From Cellulomonas sp. S1-8 (GTDB taxonomy: Bacteria > Actinomycetota > Actinomycetes > Actinomycetales > Cellulomonadaceae): a stretch of 64,000 bases of DNA. The stretch spans positions 1,612,001 to 1,676,000 of the forward strand of contig NZ_CP110806.1 in NCBI RefSeq assembly GCF_026184235.1. The letters are read 5' to 3'. Made by a program: the position numbers and the translations under genes. The notes below the pieces were generated by a model. It worked only from the letters and a program-made list of their open reading frames with translations. It was not told the origin of the DNA and made no database searches. Shown one piece after another: positions 26,278 through 36,015 of this stretch; within the stretch, counting starts at the first letter, position 1; every line of letters starts with the position of its first letter.

Positions 26278-27626
26278 GCTGTGGCTCCGATCAGGTTGCC
26301 CAGGGCGGTCGGGTCCGCGGCCAGGCGCGGGGTCCCGGGGGTCAGGTCCAGGTCCAGGGGGGTGAGCTCGGCCTTCGCCCCGCGGTGGTGCGCGCGGATC
26401 TCGGCCAGGGTGGGGCGGTGCACGACGTGCCCGTCGCGGATCACGGGGACCTGCAGCGGCCGGCCCGTCCCGGTCTCCGGTGCCCCCGGCAGGTGGCGGA
26501 CGACGACGACCTCCCGGGTCGCGTTGCCCTGGTGGTCCAGCGCCCGGTAGGCGACCTTGCGCCCGCCGACGCTGCCCTTGCTGGTCGCCTTCTTCGCCAC
26601 CGGCCGCAGCGGGGCGTCCGGGCCCGGCGCGTCGGCGATCGCGACCAGCTTGTAGACCATCCCGGCGGTCGGGTGGCCGGACCCGCCGACGAGCCGGGTG
26701 CCCGCACCGTACGTGTCGATCGGTGCGTCGGCCAGCGCGGCGATCACGTGCTCGTCCAGGTCGGAGGTGACCGTGATCCTCGTGTCCGTCGCGCCGAGGG
26801 AGTCGAGGAGCGCGCGTGCCCGGCGCGCCTCGTCGGCCAGGTCGCCGGAGTCGATGCGGATCGCCCCGAGGTCGCCGGCGGCGGCGACCGCGTGCCGGAT
26901 GCCCTGGGCGGTGTCGTACGTGTCCACGAGCAGGCTGGTGCCGGCGCCCAGCGCGGCGACCTGGGAGGTGAACGCGGTCGGCTCGTCGAGGTGCGCGAGC
27001 GTGAACGCGTGCGCAGCGGTCCCGCGGGTGGGGATGCCGTAGCGGAACCCGGCCTGCAGGTTGCTGGTGGCGTCGAACCCGGCGACGTACGCGGCGCGCG
27101 CGGCGGCGACGGCGGCGGTCTCGTGGGTGCGGCGGCTGCCCATCTCCAGCAGGGTGCGTCCGCCGGCGGCGGTGACCATGCGCGCGGCGGCCGACGCGAC
27201 CGCGGTGTCGTGGTTGAGGATCGACAGGACGAGCGTCTCGAGGACGACGCACTCGGCGAACGTGCCCGTCACGGTCAGCACCGGGCTGTGGGCGAAGTAG
27301 AGGTCACCCTCGCGGTACGCGTCGATGCTCCCGCGGAACCGGTAGGTGGCCAGGTACTCCGCGGTGGGGTCGTCGACGACGCCCGTGTCGAGCAGCCAGG
27401 CGAGCTGGGCGGTGTCGAACGCGAAGTTCTCGACGGCCTCGACGACGCGTCCCAGACCGGCGACGACGCCGTAGCGCCGCCCCTCGGGCAGACGACGGGC
27501 GAACGCCTCGAAGACCGCCTGGTGGTGCGCGGTGCCGTCGGCGAGGGCGGCGCGCAGCATGGTGAGCTCGTAGTGGTCGGTCAGCATCGCGGTGCTGGTC
27601 GCGGTCGCCTTCGCCTCTGTGGTCAT
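26274..27626 (-). CDS. pncB: nicotinate phosphoribosyltransferase (copy 2)
   Basis: Second nicotinate phosphoribosyltransferase of the window (450 aa), clearly homologous to the product at 337-1737: AMLTDHYELTMLRAALADG, LVDTYDTAQG, RIDSGDLADEARRAR, TSDLDEHVIAAL, KKATSKGSVGGRK. It is first in the pncB-pncA-nrtR operon and feeds nicotinate into NAD. The ATG at 27626 was chosen over 27635 because AATAAT (27634-27639 minus) lies 7 nt upstream as a -10 box. An operator-like dyad (27620-27634) covers the start codon and probable +1, with a second copy 50 bp upstream. Confidence 0.93.
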   Translation of the reverse strand: MTTEAKATATSTAMLTDHYELTMLRAALADGTAHHQAVFEAFARRLPEGRRYGVVAGLGRVVEAVENFAFDTAQLAWLLDTGVVDDPTAEYLATYRFRGSIDAYREGDLYFAHSPVLTVTGTFAECVVLETLVLSILNHDTAVASAAARMVTAAGGRTLLEMGSRRTHETAAVAAARAAYVAGFDATSNLQAGFRYGIPTRGTAAHAFTLAHLDEPTAFTSQVAALGAGTSLLVDTYDTAQGIRHAVAAAGDLGAIRIDSGDLADEARRARALLDSLGATDTRITVTSDLDEHVIAALADAPIDTYGAGTRLVGGSGHPTAGMVYKLVAIADAPGPDAPLRPVAKKATSKGSVGGRKVAYRALDHQGNATREVVVVRHLPGAPETGTGRPLQVPVIRDGHVVHRPTLAEIRAHHRGAKAELTPLDLDLTPGTPRLAADPTALGNLIGATA

Positions 27627-27634
27627 GGTGACCA
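27620..27634. promoter_or_regulatory. operator O1 of NAD-salvage operon (probable NrtR site)
   Basis: TGGTCA-TGG-TGACCA: perfect 6-bp inverted half-sites with a 3-bp spacer, overlapping the pncB start codon and its AATAAT -10 box. Confidence 0.6.
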
Positions 27635-27639
27635 TTATT
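27634..27639 (-). promoter_or_regulatory. -10 box of pncB-pncA-nrtR operon
   Basis: AATAAT on the minus strand ends 7 nt before the ATG at 27626 and stands out in this GC-rich DNA. Confidence 0.5.
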
Positions 27640-27669
27640 GCACCTGAGCACGAAGCCGGCGCGCTTCAG

Positions 27670-27684
27670 TGGTCGTCATGACCA
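27670..27684. promoter_or_regulatory. operator O2 of NAD-salvage operon (probable NrtR site)
   Basis: TGGTCG-TCA-TGACCA has the same half-sites (one mismatch) and spacer as O1. Centres are 50 bp apart, about five helical turns, so a dimer pair could sit on one face. No gene other than tRNA-Arg lies between here and 27994. Confidence 0.6.
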
Positions 27685-27754
27685 TTCAAAGGGTGTGAGG
27701 TGCGTCACGGGAGGCGAGGGGACAGCAGCTCTGCTGGTCATGGCCTCGCACGGG

Positions 27755-27827
<73 letters not shown>

Positions 27828-27981
27828 CGGTGCGGCCCAGCGTAGTGGGGGCTCGTCGACCGGCCGACGACGGGCAGCAGCCGGGCAGGCGACGGGTACG
27901 GAGGCGTCCGGTGCGGCCGCACGCACCAGACCGGGGACGTGTCACCCGCGCGCCGCGTTTGGCCTGGTCAGGTGTGGCACC

Positions 27982-27987
27982 GACAAT
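27982..27987 (+). promoter_or_regulatory. -10 box of first GTPase pair
   Basis: GACAAT ends 6 nt before the GTG at 27994, with a weak TTTGGC 18 bp upstream. Confidence 0.4.
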
Positions 27988-27993
27988 GGTCCC

Positions 27994-29694
27994 GTGAGTG
28001 CGCAGCCCGGAACCGTGCCTGCGCAGCCGTCAGCGTCTGCGCCGGGGCGTTTCGCCGACCCGTCGCCGGCCGCCCAGATCCTGGCGCGGCCCCTCGCGCA
28101 GACGTCGCTGCTCGACGCGGTGCGTGACCTGCGACGCGACGTCGAGGCGACGAGCTTCCCGTTGGAGATCGCGGGCGTCGACCACGCGCGGGCGTCGCGG
28201 GCGCGGCTCGTCGACCAGCTCGACGAGCACCTCGTGCCGCGCCTGACCGAGCTGTCCGCACCCGCCGTGGTGGTCGTCGCCGGCTCGACGGGTGCGGGCA
28301 AGTCCACGCTCGTGAACTCGCTGGTCGGACGCGAGGTGAGCGCCGCCGGGGTGCTGCGCCCGACGACCCGCGAGCCCGTCCTCGTGCACCACCCGCTCGA
28401 CGCCGACCTGCTGTCCCACCACCCCGTGCTGGACGAGGTCGAGGCCGTGGCCGTCGACACCGTGCCGCGCGGCATCGCGATCCTCGACGCCCCCGACCTG
28501 GACTCGGTGCTCGACTCCAACCGCGACACCGCGCACCGGCTCCTCGAGGCCGCGGACCTGTGGCTCTTCGTCACCACCGCGGCGCGGTACGGCGACGCGC
28601 TGCCGTGGCAGGTGCTCGAGGCGGCCGTCGAGCGCAGCACGTCGGTCGCGATGGTGCTCAACCGCGTCTCACCCGCGTCGCTGCCGACCGTCCGCGGGGA
28701 CCTGCTCGAGCGGTTGCGCGCGCACGGCCTGGCCGGGTCGCCCCTGTTCGTCATCCCCGACGTCGGCCCCCACTCGGGCCCGCTCACCACGGCCGTCGTC
28801 GCGCCTGTCCTGCGCTGGCTGACGATGCTCGCCGGCCCGGACCGGGCGCGCACGGTCGTGGCCCGCACGCTGCGCGGTGCGCTCGCGGCCCTGCGGCCGT
28901 GGGTCGACGAGCTCGCGGAGGCCGTGCAGGACCAGGCCGACGCGGCAGCACGCATCGCGCAGGTGCTCGACGAGGCGACCGCGGCGCCCGGTGACGCGGC
29001 GGCCGAGACCATCCGCGCCGGCGCCGTCGCCGACGGCGCGGTGCGGGCCCGCTGGGCCGAGCTCGTCGCGAAGGGTGCGCCGTTCTCCCGCCTCGTGGGC
29101 CGCTCGGGTCGGGTGCGCGGGTCGTCCCGCACGGCACGCGCCCGCGGTGCGGCCGTCGCCCCGCTCCTGACCGACCTCACGGAGTCGACGACCGCGGCGC
29201 TGACCGCCGTCGGGCACCGGGGGAGCGCGGCGCTGCGGGAGTCGCTCGTCGGCCCGTCGGCGCCGGCCGGGGGCTCGTCGGTCCTGGAGCGCTGGCCCGA
29301 CGGCGACGCCTCGCGCGTCGCGGCCGCCGAGCGCGCCGCCCGGGCCTGGACCGGCGAGGGGGCGCGCGTCGTGCGCGTCGCGCTCGCGGGCAGCGGCGCC
29401 GACGCCCGGCGACGCGCCCAGGTCGGCAAGGCGGTCGGCGAGGAGGGCCTGACGGCGCTCGCGCTCGCCGCCGCCGCCGGTGTCGACGAGGCCGCCGAGG
29501 CCGTCCGCACGCTGCTCGGCGACGCCGGCGACGACGTCGTGACCACCCTGCGGGAGGACCTGGTGCGCCGTGCGCGCGCCCAGGTCGACCTGGAGCGGAC
29601 CATCGCCGACCGCACGCTCGACGACCCGGACCTCGCCGCAGACGCGTCGTCCCGGCTGCGCCTGCGGCTCGCCGTCCTCAAGGGGCTGACATGA
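27994..29694 (+). CDS. dynamin-like GTPase, module 1 (A subunit)
   Basis: A 566-aa dynamin-superfamily GTPase. The P-loop is GSTGAGKST (from residue 97) inside APAVVVVAGSTGAGKSTLVN, followed by the switch region VLRPTTREPVLVHHPL, the DxxG-like ILDAPDLDS and a NRVS guanine-specificity motif. The C-terminal half is helical with many Ala/Arg, as in dynamin stalks, and has no clear membrane helix. It is paired by an ATGA overlap with a membrane GTPase (29691). A homologous pair is at 34066-37658. Actinobacterial tandem dynamins (DynA/DynB, IniA/IniC) act in membrane remodelling; that role is inferred here. Confidence 0.85.
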   Translation: MSAQPGTVPAQPSASAPGRFADPSPAAQILARPLAQTSLLDAVRDLRRDVEATSFPLEIAGVDHARASRARLVDQLDEHLVPRLTELSAPAVVVVAGSTGAGKSTLVNSLVGREVSAAGVLRPTTREPVLVHHPLDADLLSHHPVLDEVEAVAVDTVPRGIAILDAPDLDSVLDSNRDTAHRLLEAADLWLFVTTAARYGDALPWQVLEAAVERSTSVAMVLNRVSPASLPTVRGDLLERLRAHGLAGSPLFVIPDVGPHSGPLTTAVVAPVLRWLTMLAGPDRARTVVARTLRGALAALRPWVDELAEAVQDQADAAARIAQVLDEATAAPGDAAAETIRAGAVADGAVRARWAELVAKGAPFSRLVGRSGRVRGSSRTARARGAAVAPLLTDLTESTTAALTAVGHRGSAALRESLVGPSAPAGGSSVLERWPDGDASRVAAAERAARAWTGEGARVVRVALAGSGADARRRAQVGKAVGEEGLTALALAAAAGVDEAAEAVRTLLGDAGDDVVTTLREDLVRRARAQVDLERTIADRTLDDPDLAADASSRLRLRLAVLKGLT

Positions 29695-31325
29695 GCGACG
29701 GGCCGACGAGCACCACGACCGTCCCCGCCGACGACCGGCACGACCGCGACGCGCCACCCGCCACCGGCGGGCCGCGCGTCGGGTCGGGCGCTGTCGCGTC
29801 GGCCGCTGCTGCGTCGGGCGGTGCTGCGTCGGGCGTTGCCACGCCGGACGGCGCCGTCCGCGGCGCGACGACCGCGGCGCTCGACGAACGGGTCGACGCG
29901 CTCGACGGTGCCCTCGCGGTCGGTGGCACGCGCTTCGACCCCGCCGTCGTGGAGCGCGCCGGTGCGACGATCGACCGGGTCCGGGAACGCCTCGCGCTGG
30001 GTGTCGACCACACGGTCGTCGCGCTCGCCGGGGGCACCGGGTCCGGCAAGTCGAGCCTGTTCAACGCCGTCAGCGGCCTGCAGTTCGCCGACGTGGGCGT
30101 GCGCCGGCCCACCACGTCGCGCGTCACGGCGTGCGTCTGGGGCGCCGACGGCGACCCGCTGCTCGACTGGATCGGCGTCGAGCCCGAGCACCGCATCGAG
30201 CGCGAGAGCCTGCTCGACGGCGACAGCCAGGCGTCCCTGCGTGGGCTGGTCCTGCTGGACCTGCCCGACCACGACTCGATCGCACCCGAGCACCGTGACG
30301 TCGTCGACCGGGTGCTGCCGCAGGTCGACCTGCTGATCTGGGTCGTCGACCCGCAGAAGTACGCCGACGACGCGCTGCACTCCGGCTACCTGCGCCGCAT
30401 GACGGGCCGCGACGCGTCGATGCGGCTCGTCCTCAACCAGGTCGACACGGTCCCCAAGGACATGCGCGACTCCCTCGCCGCGGACGTGCGGCGCCTGCTC
30501 GTCGACGACGGCCTGCCGGACGTGGCCGTGCACGAGGTGTCGGCGGTCACGGGCGAGGGGATCACCGGGCTGCGCGCGGCGCTGGCCGCTGCGGTCGAGG
30601 AGCAGTCGGTGGCGGCCGTCCACGCGGACGCGGAGATCGCGGACGCCGCGCGGCTCGTCCAGGCGCAGGTCGCGCCCCGCGAGCCGGCGCCCAGCGCGCT
30701 GGCGATCGGTGTCGTCGTCGACCGGTTGTCGTCGGCCGCGGGACTGACGGCTGTCGGTGCGGCCGTGGCCGCTGCCGTCCGCGGGGGCGCGGGGACGCCG
30801 CCGCGGCTGGGCGAGGTGCACGCCGACGGCGTCGGGCTGGCGCGCGCGTCGTGGCTCTCCAGCGTGACGCAGGGCCTGCCGCCGCTCTGGGCGGCGGACC
30901 TGCGCGAACGGATCGCGACGACCGCCGAGCTGCGGCTCGCGGTGACCGATGCCCTGGCGCACGTGCCGGTGGCCGCCCGGCGGTCCCGCGCGGCGACGGT
31001 GCTGCTCGTGCTCGCCGCCGTGGCCGGCGCGGCCGGCCTGGTGGGCGCGGGGCTGCTGCTCGCCGACCGTCTCGGGGCGTCGGCGCCGTGGCTGCCGTCG
31101 ACGGCGCTCGTGGCGGGGGTGCTCGGGCTCGCGGTGCTGCTGCTCGCGGTGTCGACGCTGGTCCGGCGGCGCGCGGCGCGCACCCGCGGGGCCAAGGTCG
31201 TCGCGGACGGGCGCGCGGCGATCGAGTCGGCGGCACGCGGGCGCCTGCTCGCACCGACGCAGGACGTGCTGGCCGAGCACCGGCACGCGCGGGAGCTGGC
31301 GACGCGCGCACTCGGCGCGCACTGA
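29691..31325 (+). CDS. YfjP-like membrane-associated GTPase, module 1 (B subunit)
   Basis: A 544-aa GTPase with P-loop GGTGSGKSS (about residues 114-122), VRRPTTSRVTACVWG, the G3 motif LLDLPDHDS, WVVDPQKYADDALH and the G4 motif NQVD. Two membrane helices come at about 430-455 and 465-485 (LLVLAAVAGAAGLVGAG; LVAGVLGLAVLLLAVS), then a basic tail. The first 60 residues are low-complexity. It shares most motifs with the 36012-37658 product. Overlap with the upstream dynamin-like gene implies a complex of soluble and membrane GTPases. Confidence 0.85.
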   Translation: MSDGPTSTTTVPADDRHDRDAPPATGGPRVGSGAVASAAAASGGAASGVATPDGAVRGATTAALDERVDALDGALAVGGTRFDPAVVERAGATIDRVRERLALGVDHTVVALAGGTGSGKSSLFNAVSGLQFADVGVRRPTTSRVTACVWGADGDPLLDWIGVEPEHRIERESLLDGDSQASLRGLVLLDLPDHDSIAPEHRDVVDRVLPQVDLLIWVVDPQKYADDALHSGYLRRMTGRDASMRLVLNQVDTVPKDMRDSLAADVRRLLVDDGLPDVAVHEVSAVTGEGITGLRAALAAAVEEQSVAAVHADAEIADAARLVQAQVAPREPAPSALAIGVVVDRLSSAAGLTAVGAAVAAAVRGGAGTPPRLGEVHADGVGLARASWLSSVTQGLPPLWAADLRERIATTAELRLAVTDALAHVPVAARRSRAATVLLVLAAVAGAAGLVGAGLLLADRLGASAPWLPSTALVAGVLGLAVLLLAVSTLVRRRAARTRGAKVVADGRAAIESAARGRLLAPTQDVLAEHRHARELATRALGAH

Positions 31326-31490
31326 CGCCCGGCCGGCCGGTCCACCCCGCGTCGCGAGCCGACCACAGCCCCCGCCGTCGCGCGGCTCGTCCACGGATCC
31401 GGATCCCGGCCCTCGCGCCCCCGCTGCGGCCCTCGACGATGGCTGCTCAGCGCCCCGCAGGAGTGGGGCCACGGCAGACAGGGGACCTCG

Positions 31491-32111
31491 ATGGGAACGC
31501 ACACCCAGGACGTGACGGTCGTCGGATGGGTCGGCTCCGACCTGCGGACCTACCACCTCGACGGCGTGGGCGGCGTGCCGTACACGCAGTTCAGGCTGGC
31601 CTCGACGCGTCGCGTGCTCGACCGGCGGACCGGGGAGTTCCGCGACGGGCCGACGCTGTGGTTCACGGTCAAGGCGTGGCGCGCCGCCGCCGTCAACCTC
31701 GACGCGTCGCTGCGCAAGGGCGACCCCGTGGTCGTGGTCGGGCGGCTCGGGCAGTCCGAGTGGGTCGCGCAGGACGGCGGACCCCGCTCGGAGCTGGTCC
31801 TGGAGGCGCTCGCGGTGGGGCACGACCTCAGCTACGGGTCCGCGCAGTTCCGCCGGACCCTGGCGGGCGCGCGGCGCGGGCGGGACGAGGCCCCGGCCGG
31901 CGCCGCGCAGGCGGCACCCGGGGTGCCTGCCGAGGCTCCGGCCGGCGTGTTCACGGACGACCCGTGGGCGTCGGTGGCCGACGCGCCGCCCCCCGCCGAC
32001 GAGCCCGACGAGGCGGCGGCGGACGAGGTCGACCCGGCGGACGCCGAGGGCCCGCAGGGCGGGACCGACCACGGGTCGCGGGGCGGTCTGGCACTGGCCG
32101 GACGCGGGTGA
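31491..32111 (+). CDS. ssb: single-stranded DNA-binding-like protein
   Basis: A 206-aa protein with one SSB-type OB fold: TVVGWVGSDLRTYHLD, YTQFRLASTRRVLD, LWFTVKAWRAAAVNLDASLR and GDPVVVVGRLGQSEWV. The C-terminal 100 residues are acidic/Pro-rich and probably disordered. The usual acidic tip (DDDIPF type) that recruits partner proteins is missing; it ends GLALAGRG. It is therefore a paralogue rather than the main replication SSB. It stands between the first GTPase pair and ettA. Confidence 0.82.
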   Translation: MGTHTQDVTVVGWVGSDLRTYHLDGVGGVPYTQFRLASTRRVLDRRTGEFRDGPTLWFTVKAWRAAAVNLDASLRKGDPVVVVGRLGQSEWVAQDGGPRSELVLEALAVGHDLSYGSAQFRRTLAGARRGRDEAPAGAAQAAPGVPAEAPAGVFTDDPWASVADAPPPADEPDEAAADEVDPADAEGPQGGTDHGSRGGLALAGRG

Positions 32112-32254
32112 TCGCCTAGGCTGGTGGATCGGCACCGGCGCCGCCGGCCGGGCGACCCCGGCGCGGACCCTGGACGCACGTGACGTGCGCTCCGGGGCGT
32201 GCGCACCCCGGCCCGCGGCACCACCACCACCTACGAGGATCGGACGAGCACTCA

Positions 32255-33937
<1,683 letters not shown>

Positions 33938-33950
33938 CACCCGCCCGCCC

Positions 33951-33991
33951 GCACGACCGCCCGGCCGAGCACCTCGGCCGGGCGGTCGTGC
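33951..33991 (+). terminator. ettA terminator
   Basis: A perfect 19-bp stem (33951-33969 with 33973-33991, loop CAC), 14 nt after the ettA stop. Confidence 0.85.
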
Positions 33992-34053
33992 GTCGGGGCC
34001 GTCGTGCGTCGGGACCGGGCGCGGGTCGACGGGTGGGCCGGCAGGGTGTCGTG

Positions 34054-34059
34054 CAGACT
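34054..34059 (+). promoter_or_regulatory. -10 box of second GTPase pair
   Basis: CAGACT ends 6 nt before the ATG at 34066, separating this pair from the terminated ettA transcript. Confidence 0.4.
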
Positions 34060-34065
34060 GACGCC

Positions 34066-36015
34066 ATGACGGAGCCCGAGGTCAGCGGCCCGACCGTGTC
34101 CGCCGACGGCGCTGCGGTGGGGCTCCTCGATGCGCTCGAGCGGCTGCAGCAGCGGCTCACGACCCTCGCGCTGCCGCTGGAGGCGCCCGGTGTCACCGAG
34201 GCCCGCCGCGACCGTGCCGCCGCGCTCGGGCAGCTCGACGACTACCTGCTGCCGCGCCTGCGCGCGCGGTCGGCGCCGCTGCTCGTCGTCGTCGGCGGGT
34301 CGACGGGCGCCGGCAAGTCCACGCTCGTGAACTCGCTGCTCGGGCTGCAGGTGTCAGCGCCCGGCGTGCTGCGGCCCACCACCCGAGCCCCGGTGCTCGT
34401 CCACCACCCCCTCGACGAGCGGTGGTACTCGACCGACCGTGTCCTGCCCGGTCTCGCGCGTCTCACCGCCGGTCACAGGGGCCCCGCCGGACCCGCGGAC
34501 GCCGGCACCGACCCGAGCCGAGCGCTGCGGCTCGTCGCGTCGGACGTGCTGCCGCGCGGCCTGGCGCTGCTCGACGCACCCGACGTCGACTCGGTGGACG
34601 TCGGCAACCGGCGCCTGGCCGCGCAGCTGCTCGACGCCGCCGACCTGTGGCTGTTCGTGACGACGGCGGCGCGCTACGCCGACGCCGTCCCGTGGGACCT
34701 GCTGCACCGCGCGGCGCAGCGGCACGCGCAGGTCGCCCTCGTCGTCGACCGGGTCGACCCCGGCGCCGAGGAGGTGGCGGAGGACCTGCGGCGGATGATG
34801 GACGAGAACGGCCTGCCGGACGCGCCGCTGTTCCTCGTGCCCGAGTCGCCCCTCGTCGACGGTCTGCTGCCCGAGTCCGCGATCGCCGACGTCGCGACCT
34901 GGCTCAGCGCGCTGGGCGCCGACGCGCCCGCGCGGGAGGCCGTCGCGCGCGCGACCCGCGACGGCGTCGTCGACGACCTCGCGCGCCGCGCCCAGGTGCT
35001 CGCGGACGCTGCGGACCTGCAGGTCGCGACCGACGCGCGGCTCCGGCAGGTCGTGGCCGCCGCGTACGCCGACGCTGCCGCGCACGTGCGGATCGCGACG
35101 TCCGACGGCGCGATGCTGCGCGGCGAGGTGCTGGCACGGTGGCAGGAGTTCGTCGGCACGGGCGAGCTGCTGCGATCGGTCGAGCAGGGCGTCGGTCGGG
35201 TGCGCGACGCCGTCACCGCGTTCTTCCGGGGGACGCCCGCGCAGGCACCCCGCGTCGAGCAGGCCATCGCCCACGGGCTCACGGCCGTGGTGCTCGACGC
35301 CGCGGACGCAGCCGCGGAGCGCACGCACGCGGCCTGGCGCGGCGACCCCGCGGGGGCTGCGCTGCTGCAGGGGCTGGACCTGGCGCGGGCGTCGACGACG
35401 TTGCGTGGCGAGGTGGACGCGCAGGTGCGGGGCTGGCAGTCCGACGTGCTGGAGCTCGTGCGGGAGCAGGGCGAGTCGCGACGGGGGACCGCGCGCTACC
35501 TCTCGTTCGGGGTGAACGCCGCCGGGGTGAGCCTCATGGTGCTGGCGTTCGCCTCGACGGGCGGCCTGACGGGCGTGGAGGTCGGCATCGCCGGGGGCAC
35601 CGCCGTCGTCGCGCAGAAGCTGCTGGAGGCGGTGTTCGGGGACGACGCGGTCCGGCGGCTGACCACGTACGCGCGGGAACGGCTCGACGCGCGCGTCGAC
35701 GACGTCCTCGCGCGCGAGGCCGAGAGGTACACCGCGCAGCTCGACGCGCTCGGTGCCGCCGACGTCGAGGCCGCCACGCTGCGTGCCGCGGCTCGTGACG
35801 TGGACCTGGCGGCCGGCACCGAGCGGTCCGCGCGTCCGCAGGCGACGGCGGGCGCGCCCGTCGGGACGAGCCACGCGCTGCGCGGTGCCGGTGCGCGCGC
35901 CGGCGGCGGGGGGGCGAGCCGCCACGACCCGGACGGTTCCGGTCCCGCCGCGGCCGAGCCACGGCCGGGGTTCTGGCGACGCCTGTTCGGTGCGACCGTG
36001 CGGGACGACGCATGA
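34066..36015 (+). CDS. dynamin-like GTPase, module 2 (A subunit)
   Basis: A 649-aa homologue of the 27994-29694 product, with P-loop GSTGAGKST (from about residue 78), VLRPTTRAPVLVHHPLDE, LLDAPDVDSVDVGNR, and VVDRVDPG in place of a classical NKxD. Unlike module 1 it has a hydrophobic stretch in its C-terminal third (about 485-525: VNAAGVSLMVLAFASTGGLT) that could insert in the membrane, and an Arg/Gly-rich tail ending FWRRLFGATV. It overlaps the next gene by 4 bp (ATGA). Confidence 0.85.
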   Translation: MTEPEVSGPTVSADGAAVGLLDALERLQQRLTTLALPLEAPGVTEARRDRAAALGQLDDYLLPRLRARSAPLLVVVGGSTGAGKSTLVNSLLGLQVSAPGVLRPTTRAPVLVHHPLDERWYSTDRVLPGLARLTAGHRGPAGPADAGTDPSRALRLVASDVLPRGLALLDAPDVDSVDVGNRRLAAQLLDAADLWLFVTTAARYADAVPWDLLHRAAQRHAQVALVVDRVDPGAEEVAEDLRRMMDENGLPDAPLFLVPESPLVDGLLPESAIADVATWLSALGADAPAREAVARATRDGVVDDLARRAQVLADAADLQVATDARLRQVVAAAYADAAAHVRIATSDGAMLRGEVLARWQEFVGTGELLRSVEQGVGRVRDAVTAFFRGTPAQAPRVEQAIAHGLTAVVLDAADAAAERTHAAWRGDPAGAALLQGLDLARASTTLRGEVDAQVRGWQSDVLELVREQGESRRGTARYLSFGVNAAGVSLMVLAFASTGGLTGVEVGIAGGTAVVAQKLLEAVFGDDAVRRLTTYARERLDARVDDVLAREAERYTAQLDALGAADVEAATLRAAARDVDLAAGTERSARPQATAGAPVGTSHALRGAGARAGGGGASRHDPDGSGPAAAEPRPGFWRRLFGATVRDDA

